NCBI GenBank assembly: GCA_965230225.1
Contig: CBDDKM010000010.1
Coordinates: 372,001-436,000, forward strand
Reading direction: 5' to 3'
DNA: 64,000 nucleotides
DNA from: CALSMU01 sp965230225
GTDB lineage: Bacteria > Bacteroidota > Bacteroidia > Flavobacteriales_D > Parvicellaceae
This document shows positions 34,515 to 43,800 of the stretch, in pieces. Position 1 is the stretch's first letter. Each line of letters begins with the position of its first letter. The notes under the pieces were generated by a model, which was not told the DNA's origin, searched no databases, and was given only the letters and a program-made list of their open reading frames with translations. Made by a program: the position numbers and the translations under genes.

Positions 34515-35684
34515 ATGAAACGTGTAGTAGTTGGTTTATCGGGAGGTGTAGACTCCAGTGTTAGTGCATATTTATTGCAACAGCAAGGTTACGATGTGAT
34601 CGGAATGTTTATGCGTAACTGGCACGATGAATCAGTAACCATTAGTGACGAGTGCCCCTGGATAGACGATAGTAACGATGCCCTGGAAGTGGCGGAAATG
34701 CTTGGAATTCCTTTTCAGGTAATCGACTTTAGCAAGGAGTACAAGGAGCGCATTGTTGACTATATGTTTAAGGAGTACGAACAAGGTAGAACTCCTAACC
34801 CGGATGTACTTTGTAACCGTGAGGTTAAGTTCGATATCTTTTTGGACAAGGCTTTAGAGCTAGGTGCAGATTATGTTGCTACCGGACACTATTGCCAAAA
34901 GGAAACCATTGAGGTAGATGGAAAAGAAGTACACCGTTTAATTTCAGGTGCGGACAATAATAAAGATCAAAGCTATTTTTTGTGTCAATTGAACCAGAAA
35001 CAACTGGAAAAAGCATTATTCCCAATTGGGCATTTAGAAAAGCCTGAAGTAAGAAAAATTGCTAAAGAAATTGGGTTAAATACCGCTGAGAAAAAAGACT
35101 CTCAAGGGCTTTGCTTTATTGGAAAAGTTAAACTTCCTGTGTTCTTACAACAGCAACTTGCACCTAAGAAAGGTAAGATCATTGAAATCGATAACGAGCA
35201 CCCTACCTTTGTTTACCCAAATGAAGAATTAGACTCATTGGTAAAGCCATTTGAATTATCCTCGGAAATGGGGAAGGAAGTTGGAGATCATCAAGGAGCC
35301 CATTACTTTACAGTGGGACAACGAAAGGGACTTCAGGTAGGAGGAACTCCTCTCCCATTATTTGTATTGGGGGTAGACACCAAAGAAAACATCGTTTATA
35401 CAGGTCAGGGAACTGAACACAAAGGACTTTATCGTAAAGGATTATTCGTAAAACAGGAAGATGTACACTGGGTTCGTGAAGACTTAAAAATGGAAGTTGG
35501 AGAAACCAGAACTTACATGGGTAGAATCAGGTACAGGCAAGCCCTCACCCAACTTACTATTCACCAGAAAGAAGAAGGAATGTACATTACCTTTGATCAA
35601 ATGCAACGGGGAATTACTCCTGGTCAATTTGTTGCCTGGTATCATGAAGGAGAATTATTGGGATCTGGTGTTATTCATCTGTAA
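34515..35684 (+). CDS. mnmA: tRNA 2-thiouridine(34) synthase MnmA
   Basis: 389 residues, the ATP-dependent thiolase that makes 2-thiouridine at wobble position 34 of tRNA-Lys, Glu and Gln. The PP-loop SGGVDSS (9-15) is intact and the two catalytic cysteines are C100 (NPDVLCN) and C200 (QGLCFIG). The C-terminal half has the MnmA barrel domain ending RGITPGQFVAWYHEGELLGSGVI. The ATG is 4 bases after a -7 box. Stands alone; the sulfur relay (TusE/IscS) is elsewhere. Confidence 0.97.
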   Translation: MKRVVVGLSGGVDSSVSAYLLQQQGYDVIGMFMRNWHDESVTISDECPWIDDSNDALEVAEMLGIPFQVIDFSKEYKERIVDYMFKEYEQGRTPNPDVLCNREVKFDIFLDKALELGADYVATGHYCQKETIEVDGKEVHRLISGADNNKDQSYFLCQLNQKQLEKALFPIGHLEKPEVRKIAKEIGLNTAEKKDSQGLCFIGKVKLPVFLQQQLAPKKGKIIEIDNEHPTFVYPNEELDSLVKPFELSSEMGKEVGDHQGAHYFTVGQRKGLQVGGTPLPLFVLGVDTKENIVYTGQGTEHKGLYRKGLFVKQEDVHWVREDLKMEVGETRTYMGRIRYRQALTQLTIHQKEEGMYITFDQMQRGITPGQFVAWYHEGELLGSGVIHL

Positions 35685-35692
35685 GTAAACTT

Positions 35693-35724
35693 TTTGTTAA
35701 CATAAAGTTAAATTCATATCTTCG
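35693..35724 (+). promoter_or_regulatory. Promoter for the metallophosphatase gene
   Basis: -33 TTTG (35693-35696), 20-base spacer, -7 TATCTTCG (35717-35724; one mismatch to TAnnTTTG). The ATG is at 35742, giving a leader of about 12 bases. Both elements are present at the usual spacing. Confidence 0.6.
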
Positions 35725-35741
35725 CGTAAACACCATTTTCA

Positions 35742-37346
35742 ATGCGCGCATTCTTTTTGTTTTTCTGTTTTACCCTTACTTATGTATCAGCACAAGTGGT
35801 TGATCGATACAACTTTGTACAACGACCTTCCTTAACAGGAACAACCATTGCCTGGAGAACAGCCTCTCCTTCAATAGGTACTATTGAGTGGGGAACAGAC
35901 GCATTTAATTTAAATAATTCTTTGTCTGACCCTACTCCTACTACCAAGCATGCTTATGACATTGATGGGTTAACTCCGAACACCAAATACTATTACCAAA
36001 CATCTACCGATGGAGGATTTACTTCAGGTATTGATTACTTCTATACTGCTAAACCAGATTCTTTATCAGACATCACATTTTTGCATTATGGTGATTGTGG
36101 TTATAACAACACTGTACAAAACGACATTGCGGCATTAATGCTGGCGGAAGAAGCAGATTTTGGAATTGTTGCTGGAGATATAGACCAGGGGGTTGGAGAT
36201 AATTATGATGATGTTTTCTTTGGGGTGTATGAAGACCTTTTGAAAAACTCTTGCCATTTTACTTGTATTGGAAACCATGATACCTATGCAGATGGTGCCG
36301 CCACTTATTTAGATGCGTTTTACTTGCCTTCTAACAATCCTCAGCAAACGGAGCGATACTATTCTTTTGTTTGGGGAAATGCAAAATTCGTTTGTCTGGA
36401 TTCTAACATTCCGTACACTACAGGTACCGATCAGTACAACTGGATGATTGACGAGCTTAGGTGTAATGACAAACAATGGTTGTTCGTGTTTTTTCATCAT
36501 CCACCATGGACCAATGCATGGAGCGCAGATTATTACATTCCATTTACCGAATACTATCAATATCAGGGGAACGTGGACATGAGAACCCATCTGGTTCCAT
36601 TGTTTGAGCAATATGGTGTAGACTATGTATTAAATGGACATTCGCACTGCTACCAAAGAGGAGAATTGAATGGAGTAAAATACATTATATCAGGTGGTGC
36701 AGGATCTTCTACCATGGACTTCAACACCAATAGCAACTCTCCTAATATCGATACCGAAATTTACGTTAACCAATACGTTAGGTTTAACATTAAAGGAGAT
36801 ACTTCTTATTATGTTTCTGTAGACATAAACGGAGCTGTGGTAGACTCTGTTTCTACTGTTAAACCATGGACTCCAATACGCCCCTCTATTAGCCAAAATG
36901 GAGATGATCTGATTTCCACTTCCGGTACTACTTATACCTGGTTCCTCGACGGAATTCAAATTAGTGGAGCTACAGATTCTGCATATACTCCTACACAATC
37001 TGGAGTATACGAGGTTCAAACCACCAATCAGTACGGTTGTACTTTTAATTCAGATCCATTTACTTTTACCTATACCGAAGTGGAAGAACAAATTATTTCT
37101 GATATCAATGTATTCCCTAACCCAAGTAATGGGATTCTGAACATTTCAGGAAACATTATTTCTTCTACAGAAAAGATTTCATTTGACATCTCTAATATGA
37201 CCGGACAAGTGATCCTGCAAGAATCCATTTCTAATAATGGAACTTTACAGCATCGAATCAATTTAGAAGGTATTGAAAATGGAATTTATCTGCTAAAGAT
37301 TAAATCAGGGGAACAACAGTTTACCACCACCTTTATCGTTCAATAA
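35742..37346 (+). CDS. Purple-acid-phosphatase-like metallophosphatase with T9SS sorting domain
   Basis: 534 residues: signal peptide (1-18), N-terminal FnIII-like purple acid phosphatase domain (about 25-105), calcineurin-like metallophosphoesterase core (about 110-360) and type A T9SS sorting domain (about 455-534, VFPNPSNG). Metal-ligand positions: D118 (GDCG), D146 (GDID), GNHD 177-180, H252/H253 (FHHPPW), H300 and H302 (NGHSH). Releases phosphate from phosphomonoesters, with unknown preferred substrate, on or outside the cell. A short immunoglobulin-like stretch (370-440) lies before the sorting domain. The 3' end overlaps the convergent neighbour by 14 bases. Confidence 0.9.
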   Translation: MRAFFLFFCFTLTYVSAQVVDRYNFVQRPSLTGTTIAWRTASPSIGTIEWGTDAFNLNNSLSDPTPTTKHAYDIDGLTPNTKYYYQTSTDGGFTSGIDYFYTAKPDSLSDITFLHYGDCGYNNTVQNDIAALMLAEEADFGIVAGDIDQGVGDNYDDVFFGVYEDLLKNSCHFTCIGNHDTYADGAATYLDAFYLPSNNPQQTERYYSFVWGNAKFVCLDSNIPYTTGTDQYNWMIDELRCNDKQWLFVFFHHPPWTNAWSADYYIPFTEYYQYQGNVDMRTHLVPLFEQYGVDYVLNGHSHCYQRGELNGVKYIISGGAGSSTMDFNTNSNSPNIDTEIYVNQYVRFNIKGDTSYYVSVDINGAVVDSVSTVKPWTPIRPSISQNGDDLISTSGTTYTWFLDGIQISGATDSAYTPTQSGVYEVQTTNQYGCTFNSDPFTFTYTEVEEQIISDINVFPNPSNGILNISGNIISSTEKISFDISNMTGQVILQESISNNGTLQHRINLEGIENGIYLLKIKSGEQQFTTTFIVQ

Positions 37347-38793
37347 AGAGTTGGGCGGATTGAACATTCGAGTTGGAGATATTCTTAATGTTATAAACTC
37401 CAGCTGGTAAATGAGAAACATCGATTTGATTGTTTCCGTAGGTTGTACTAAAGTATAACAACTCTTTGCCCAATAAATTGGTCATTACCCAGTTCATTTC
37501 TTCGTGTTGGTATAGTTCTATATTAACGATTCCATCCGATGGGTTTGGAAACAGGTTGTATTCAACTTTGTATTCATTTACACTGGTTGTTAGGTTCTGA
37601 AACGTTCCAAATTTGGTTAGATCGCTATAATACAAATAAGTTGAATCTGTCCAGTTCATTAACTCTACCGCACCTTGTTGGATAATTACACCACAAATAC
37701 CATGTGGGTTATTCTGTGCCGTCATTCCATTACCATTGGCATCCAGTAAATGAAAATCATAACACCCACCTCCGAGTGGTAAGTTCACTGTTTGAATGAC
37801 CTCCGTATTGGCCTCTGATACCAAATATGGTCCTCCACTAGCCATCACAGCTCCACTAGACTCTCGAATCTCCCATGAAGTTTCTGTTGGATAATCATCC
37901 GTATAAATCTTTACATCGAATTGAGGAGAAAACACCGAGGCAACCTCTATATGAATATCTAGTGTATCTGAATAACTATGGTTAAGAGTATTGGCTACCA
38001 CTTCAATATCAGTTGGAGAAGCAGTTGTAAAATCTCCAATATTGATCAACTCCGTATCGTACGAAGTAATGCTTCCGTTCCAATTATAGGTATTCACCAA
38101 ATTGCCACTCTCCCATATTTCAAATTCAATATCGTTTAAATCCAATGGACCGATATTCATTACCTCCACCTCAACCGGATAGGTTAAAATCTGACTATTA
38201 CAAATTCCTACTTCTGTAGTTTCTTCAATTAATTCAGCTCTCGCATAAGGTCCAGGGGGGAAACAAGCTGTTTCTATGGCATTATATGTATTGTTTTCAG
38301 TATCTATACCATAATTAGCAATGAGTTTATCCGGACAAATAAACATTATACTTGGATACCATGCCAAATTATAGGCCTGATTCATGGAGTGATCATCAAT
38401 TATAGGATAATTAATTCCCGAAACCCAATCGCCCACCGTTGCGCTCCCCGTACCATTTAAATCAGCCGATGTAGTAGCCTGGTCTGCTTCTATCATCAAC
38501 ACCATTACATTATCGGTAGTTGTAGAATTAACTCCCGGGAATCCTATAGGACCATGCTTGGCATAAATGGAATCCAACACTCCAGATGTATGGTAACTAT
38601 ATCCAGGAGCATTCCAGGTTCCCTGAAATACAAGAATTACTGAGTATCCCTGATTCAGGTAGCTATATAACTCCTGTTGATTTCCATTGATATCATTCAG
38701 GTTGAAATTAGGAGCAGTACTTCCATCAGGAAGTTGAGAATAGAATTGATTCAAAACAAAGAATCCAATTAGGGCAAATAAATACTTTTTCAA
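37333..38793 (-). CDS. Thioredoxin-fold protein lacking active-site cysteines, T9SS cargo
   Basis: 486 residues: signal peptide (1-19), redoxin/TlpA-like domain (about 25-185: PAPNFNLNDINGNQQELYSYLNQGYSVILVFQGTWNAPG...), a middle region (about 190-400) of beta-sandwich type, and a type A T9SS sorting domain (about 410-486, LFPNPSDG). Where thioredoxin-like proteins have WCxxC, the sequence is TWNAPGY, so both redox cysteines are missing and it cannot act as a thiol oxidoreductase. Probably a binding or scaffold protein. No ATG precedes the signal peptide; I use TTG at 38793 (MKKYLFAL), the longer open frame also starting with TTG. Transcribed 77 bases upstream of the CotH gene. Confidence 0.8.
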   Translation of the reverse strand: MKKYLFALIGFFVLNQFYSQLPDGSTAPNFNLNDINGNQQELYSYLNQGYSVILVFQGTWNAPGYSYHTSGVLDSIYAKHGPIGFPGVNSTTTDNVMVLMIEADQATTSADLNGTGSATVGDWVSGINYPIIDDHSMNQAYNLAWYPSIMFICPDKLIANYGIDTENNTYNAIETACFPPGPYARAELIEETTEVGICNSQILTYPVEVEVMNIGPLDLNDIEFEIWESGNLVNTYNWNGSITSYDTELINIGDFTTASPTDIEVVANTLNHSYSDTLDIHIEVASVFSPQFDVKIYTDDYPTETSWEIRESSGAVMASGGPYLVSEANTEVIQTVNLPLGGGCYDFHLLDANGNGMTAQNNPHGICGVIIQQGAVELMNWTDSTYLYYSDLTKFGTFQNLTTSVNEYKVEYNLFPNPSDGIVNIELYQHEEMNWVMTNLLGKELLYFSTTYGNNQIDVSHLPAGVYNIKNISNSNVQSAQLFIER

Positions 38794-38870
38794 AATAGTG
38801 TGTTTCTTAGGTGCTAAATTACCTTCTGAGAAGCGTAAGGGCAAGCTAAAGTTATAAAGCTCTTGGAGAG

Positions 38871-40745
38871 CTATTCTTTCTTGCCAATAAAGAATACGAT
38901 CAAAAGAATCAATCCTAATCCAAGTAACGCATAACCTATGTACAATAAAACACCTTCTGGTTTCGATTCTTCTACTTTAGTTTCTGGTTCCACTACCTCT
39001 TCTACCGGCTCAACAACTTCTTCCACAACAGGTTCTCTATATTCGAACATAGGATAAAGTGTGGTGTCCTGATCTACATTCAAAATTTTAATTGCATTCG
39101 TGTCTCCATCACTCCAGTTGGTAAAGTACCAATTCTCCTTTCCTACTGCCTCAACGGGCAAAGGAACTCCCTTGAAATATTTTCCTTCATAAGGAGTTGG
39201 GATTCCATAGTTCCCATTAATCGACACCATACCGGTATCTCCAATTACCTTTAATTGGTAGGTTCCCTCTGGAGCCAGTAATCGCTCCAGTTCTCCCCAT
39301 ACTTTTCCCGGTCGGATTCGTGCAAATGATCTCAATTTATCTACATTATTCAACCAGGTATTCATGCTAACCGGAACCTTTTTTAAATGAGGAGCAATTT
39401 TATCTCCGGGTCGAGGTAACTCATCTTTGTATAGGTTTTCAAATTCGTCTATGGTAGCTATTACGGTATCTCTGTGAAGTGCAGTATTAAGGTAATGGGC
39501 AAATTGATTGACAAAATCATTCTTAAACTCTGGATGCTGCATTAACTTTCTTAGATACATGGTACTCCACTCCGGATTAAACCAATCTGTTCGTTCAGCA
39601 CTCAAACATTTTTCCAGGTATTTTCTGGAGGCATTCCCCATGCTCAAATCCGTATCGTAAACGATCATTCTAAACTTACCATCGAGTTGTGGTGAATTCC
39701 AATAACGAATGTTTCCTCTGGAGTCTGAATTATTGAGGTAAATTTGAAACACCCTAAAATTGATATAATTCCTGGTATCCAGCATAGTTTGTGCTTTCTC
39801 CCATGCAGCGTTATCCATTGTATCCAGGTTTTCGAACCACCTGTACATTTTCATGTAATCTTTAGCTGACCCTTGCTGACGAACCCACCTTCCCATGATT
39901 ACGTTTACACTATCCTTGTCTATTTTATAATGGCTCTTAAAATAATGCTCATTGATTTTCTCCCTCAGGTTATACAGTCCCCAATACTCACCATTTACGA
40001 ACAACTGGATGGGTTGCGACCCCATATAATCCAATCCCATGTTCCTTACTAAATGGGCATTTAGAGCATCTTTAAAGCGGCTTCCCCGGTAGTCGTTACC
40101 AGAGGTTCTAATAACCAGATGCTTGTACTTTTTAAACTTATTTTGAGGATAGATTTTGTGCTTAAACCGTTTCTTACCATACTTTTTTCTGGCAATGATT
40201 TTCATGGATTTATCCGGCTGCCTTCTGGTGGATTCTCCATGCAATTTAATACCACAGGCTTGATTAAAACCTTTACCATTCGTGTCCAAATAAATTACGT
40301 GTACCTCTCTTTCCCAACGCTGTTGATAGTTGGCTTTGGTCCAATGCTTTGTACTATCGTCCCAAACAGCATTCTTTCCTTTAACATAGATTCCTGTTGA
40401 ATCGTTCCAAAGGTCCTCCGGGTCCATTGCTATGGACAAAATAGGTAACCTGGTTTCGAAATCTATAATGTAAGTTCTCGCAATTACAGTATCTACATCA
40501 AATTCTTCAAAAATGGGGTGTACACAAAGAATCGTAGATTCATCAATTTCTAATTCTCCTTTGTACTTTTTTGATTCTCGCGTTGGTTTAGTTCCGTCGG
40601 TGGTATAATACAGTTTAGTAAAATCTCCGGTTACCTTTAAAACAAAAGAACTATCGAACTTACCGGATTCATGCGAAAACTCTACTTTTTGGCCATGTAC
40701 CAAAAGCCCTAACAAAACAGTTATTACCACCAACAGTAAGCGCAT
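38871..40745 (-). CDS. CotH kinase-family protein with C-terminal membrane tail
   Basis: 624 residues: signal peptide (1-18), chitobiase/beta-hexosaminidase C-terminal-type domain (about 20-80, LYYTTDGTKPT), CotH protein-kinase-like domain (about 95-430) and, after a Glu/Pro/Val-rich spacer, a single membrane helix (about 600-620) with a basic GKKE end. CotH hallmarks are VNGEYWGLYNLREK and YDTDLSMGN, the latter holding the metal-binding DxD. CotH kinases phosphorylate protein Ser in spore coats and, in secreted form, other targets; substrate here unknown. It has no T9SS sorting domain, unlike its relative at 57991-60507. Anchored in the membrane, facing the periplasm or outside. Separated by 25 bases from the redoxin-like gene's start region. 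Confidence 0.85.
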   Translation of the reverse strand: MRLLLVVITVLLGLLVHGQKVEFSHESGKFDSSFVLKVTGDFTKLYYTTDGTKPTRESKKYKGELEIDESTILCVHPIFEEFDVDTVIARTYIIDFETRLPILSIAMDPEDLWNDSTGIYVKGKNAVWDDSTKHWTKANYQQRWEREVHVIYLDTNGKGFNQACGIKLHGESTRRQPDKSMKIIARKKYGKKRFKHKIYPQNKFKKYKHLVIRTSGNDYRGSRFKDALNAHLVRNMGLDYMGSQPIQLFVNGEYWGLYNLREKINEHYFKSHYKIDKDSVNVIMGRWVRQQGSAKDYMKMYRWFENLDTMDNAAWEKAQTMLDTRNYINFRVFQIYLNNSDSRGNIRYWNSPQLDGKFRMIVYDTDLSMGNASRKYLEKCLSAERTDWFNPEWSTMYLRKLMQHPEFKNDFVNQFAHYLNTALHRDTVIATIDEFENLYKDELPRPGDKIAPHLKKVPVSMNTWLNNVDKLRSFARIRPGKVWGELERLLAPEGTYQLKVIGDTGMVSINGNYGIPTPYEGKYFKGVPLPVEAVGKENWYFTNWSDGDTNAIKILNVDQDTTLYPMFEYREPVVEEVVEPVEEVVEPETKVEESKPEGVLLYIGYALLGLGLILLIVFFIGKKE

Positions 40746-40825
40746 ATTCCGAATTTATGAAACTCGTACGCCTACCTGAAATGGTCTCTAAAAAGTTATG
40801 AATGTTCAACTATTAATTTCCTCGC

Positions 40826-43800
40826 CTATTTAATGATCATTAATGGCTTGGACTGACTGTTAGAACTGTTCCAGAATTTCACAATGTACTTTCCAGAATT
40901 CAGGTGGCTAAATTCTCTAACCACCTTTTCGATTCCAACTACATTTTCGTGGTGAACAATTTGTCCCAGCACATTATAAATAGCTAGTTCTCCTTCTATC
41001 TCAGATTCGTCTGACACTACCACCTGGAAAACTCCTGAAGACAGGTTTGGATATACTGTTAAATCCAAAGTACTGTGATCTTCATTGATCAACTTAATCT
41101 CTAAATCATTTGCAGAAGCAATGGTAAAATAAACGTCATCATTAAAATCAATGAATCCTACTAATGTATCGTTGTTCACATTAAGTTGAGTAGCGTAAGA
41201 ATTCACCGAAAAATCCTGAACAGAACTGGTCAATACTACGTAATGATCTGACGTTGAAGGTAAGTCAGCAACAGGTATTCTAATCTCAACGGTGCCCACT
41301 TCTCCTGTTTCATCTACTCTCCATGTTCTTTCTACTCGATCAATGTTTAGAGGTGTAGCGGTTCCAAACCAACTATCGTAAGAAGTATTATCATCTGCCC
41401 ATAGTAGATAGTCGCTATCCTCTAACGAATTCGCATTTCTCATTCGAACAATACCTGTTCCCTGGGCATCGTTGTGATAATCAAACTGATTCTCCCTACC
41501 TATTCCAGCTAAATTAAATCGGTACACATTGTCGTGAGCAAAATGATCATTATCTCCCAGATCAATTTGATACATGCTCCCCAGATAGTTTCGAACTATT
41601 TTAAAGTGAGAATGACCTAATCCAGTATTGTATATGAAATGCTCAGCTATTTTCCCATCTCCAAATCGGCTGTTATAATCCCAACCTAGATTTATATCTA
41701 TGGGGGTTACCTCATCTCTCCCGCCAAAATTATCATTTCCTCTTTCTTCATCATTTCCGTCATAACCAGTAAGCATATACCCGGTTATCGGATTCTCGCA
41801 AAAAGCAAATCCGTAAATGTGAGGTATTTCTGTTTGAGGAACAGAAATGGTAGGCCCTCCCCAATAGTCTTCATTTTGATCAATGACCACCGGGTAAAAT
41901 GAATTAGAATTCTTATTACTATGGATGATGTAACCATTAGGAGTTCGGGCACTTCCCAACCACGCATGATGATTAAATGGATTGGTATTGGATTGAGCTA
42001 CAGATAAGACTGCAAAATTCTTTCCTGGAACTACTTGATTAGCCACCAAATTATCTCCACTATTGGTAGATGTATCAGGTTTAAATTCAATGGCGTTTAA
42101 ACCTGAAACTCCATTTACCCCCATTCTAAATAATGGTTTTCGGTTAGGGTTACTTTGGGACACGTCAATTTGATAGATACTTCTATCTTCCCAGGATTCT
42201 ACCTCCACACTATCACTAATCAAAGCAGTTCCTCCTGCAGTTTCGAAAACATCATTTTGTCCACTTAACCATAAAGCCAATTGCTGGTCACTTCCAACAC
42301 CACCAGGACCTGTGTACCCCAACTGAGGAATTTGATCGTTGTAGTAAACATAAAAAGTATCAGATTCTAAGTTTGGAATAGTATCTAAATCGAGAATTAC
42401 ACTGTCTGAAATGTACATTGAAATAACTCCAGGGCTGATTGGCGATAAATTCAACGTATATTCTGCAGGTCCGCCGGAAATTCCATTTAAAGTAGCGTTT
42501 GAAACAGCTACATCAGAAACATCGAATCCGGTAACATCTACATTCTCCAATTGCTTGTAGAAAACCACATCTACTTCAAAATCGGTATATACTTCTTTTT
42601 TCAGATTATTATCTCCCATAAACATCAAAGGAGTTGATGGGAAATTAGTTACTGCAGTTGTTCTTAAATCGCTTTCCCATAAACCTCTACCGTAAGTAGA
42701 CGCTCTAAGCTTCTTCTCTACTCCACCAGCCCCGTAATAAATCTCCAGTTCCGTAATCTCAGAACTTGCCGGCATTCCATCACCAAAGCTCTCCCATTGA
42801 GTCATGGTACTATCGATGTAGTATACTCCTGCTGTTGTTCCAACATAAACTCCATAATTACTTTCTACATCGTGTACAATACATGTTTTAGTTATAGCAG
42901 GTAAGTTACCCGTTATATTAATCCATGACTGCCCTTGATTATCTGAAATAAACACATTATCTCCAACCGTTTTCCAAAGTACACTGGTATCTGTAGGATG
43001 AGCTTCCAAATCCGTAATGGTACCGCTTCCGTTAATGGTTGTCCACGTAACATTTGCAGCAACGTCGTTACAGTTATTCGATCGGTAAATCTTGTTTGAT
43101 TTTACCACGTACAACAAATTAGAATCTGCTGGAGAATGTTCAATCACAGAACATGTTCCGGTACCAAAGGTGGTGGAAATTTGTTCCCAAAGAACGCTGT
43201 CTTTATCAGCTTCTTTTAACCGAACCGTTCTCCATGCATTAGCGTATCCCGCGTACATGGTACCGTTATTATGTTCACCAATGCAAAATGGAGTAACCCA
43301 GGCACCAGACTCTGTAATGTTATTTACTCCATTACCTGCTATTCTAGGAAAGTTCGCACCTCCATTATTGGACCTATAAATACTACCATAATAAATGGTA
43401 CTATAGATGTAATTGTCATCGATTGGGTCATAAGCACATTCCATTCCGTCACCCCCGGTTCCTCTTACCCAATGCACTCCATCAAACAGCATGGTTCCAT
43501 TATCCTGAAAACCTGTAATAATATCATTAGGATTAGTTTGACTCTGACCAATTTTATAAATCTGTCCGATTACCATGTTATTGGAAATATCAGTCCAACC
43601 GGCATTATTCACATCACTTCTATAGATTCCTCCATCGTTACCTAAATACAATTCGTTGGTATGAGGAGAAAACCTTAAGTAATGCATATCCACATGCACT
43701 CCATCGCTATTGTGCAGCCATGTAGCCCCTCCGTCAGAACTCTTAAATACTCGAATACCTCCTACATATACAACATCCGGATCAACAGGGTCTGCTTCTA

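Noticed and set aside
38858..38872. AGCTCT/AGAGCT hairpin as terminator of the CotH gene
   Set aside because: Overlaps the stop codon and lacks a clean T run; not strong enough to report.
43092..43645. Antisense open frames within the large propeller gene
   Set aside because: They are opposite a well-supported coding region, with no signal peptide, homology impression or promoter.
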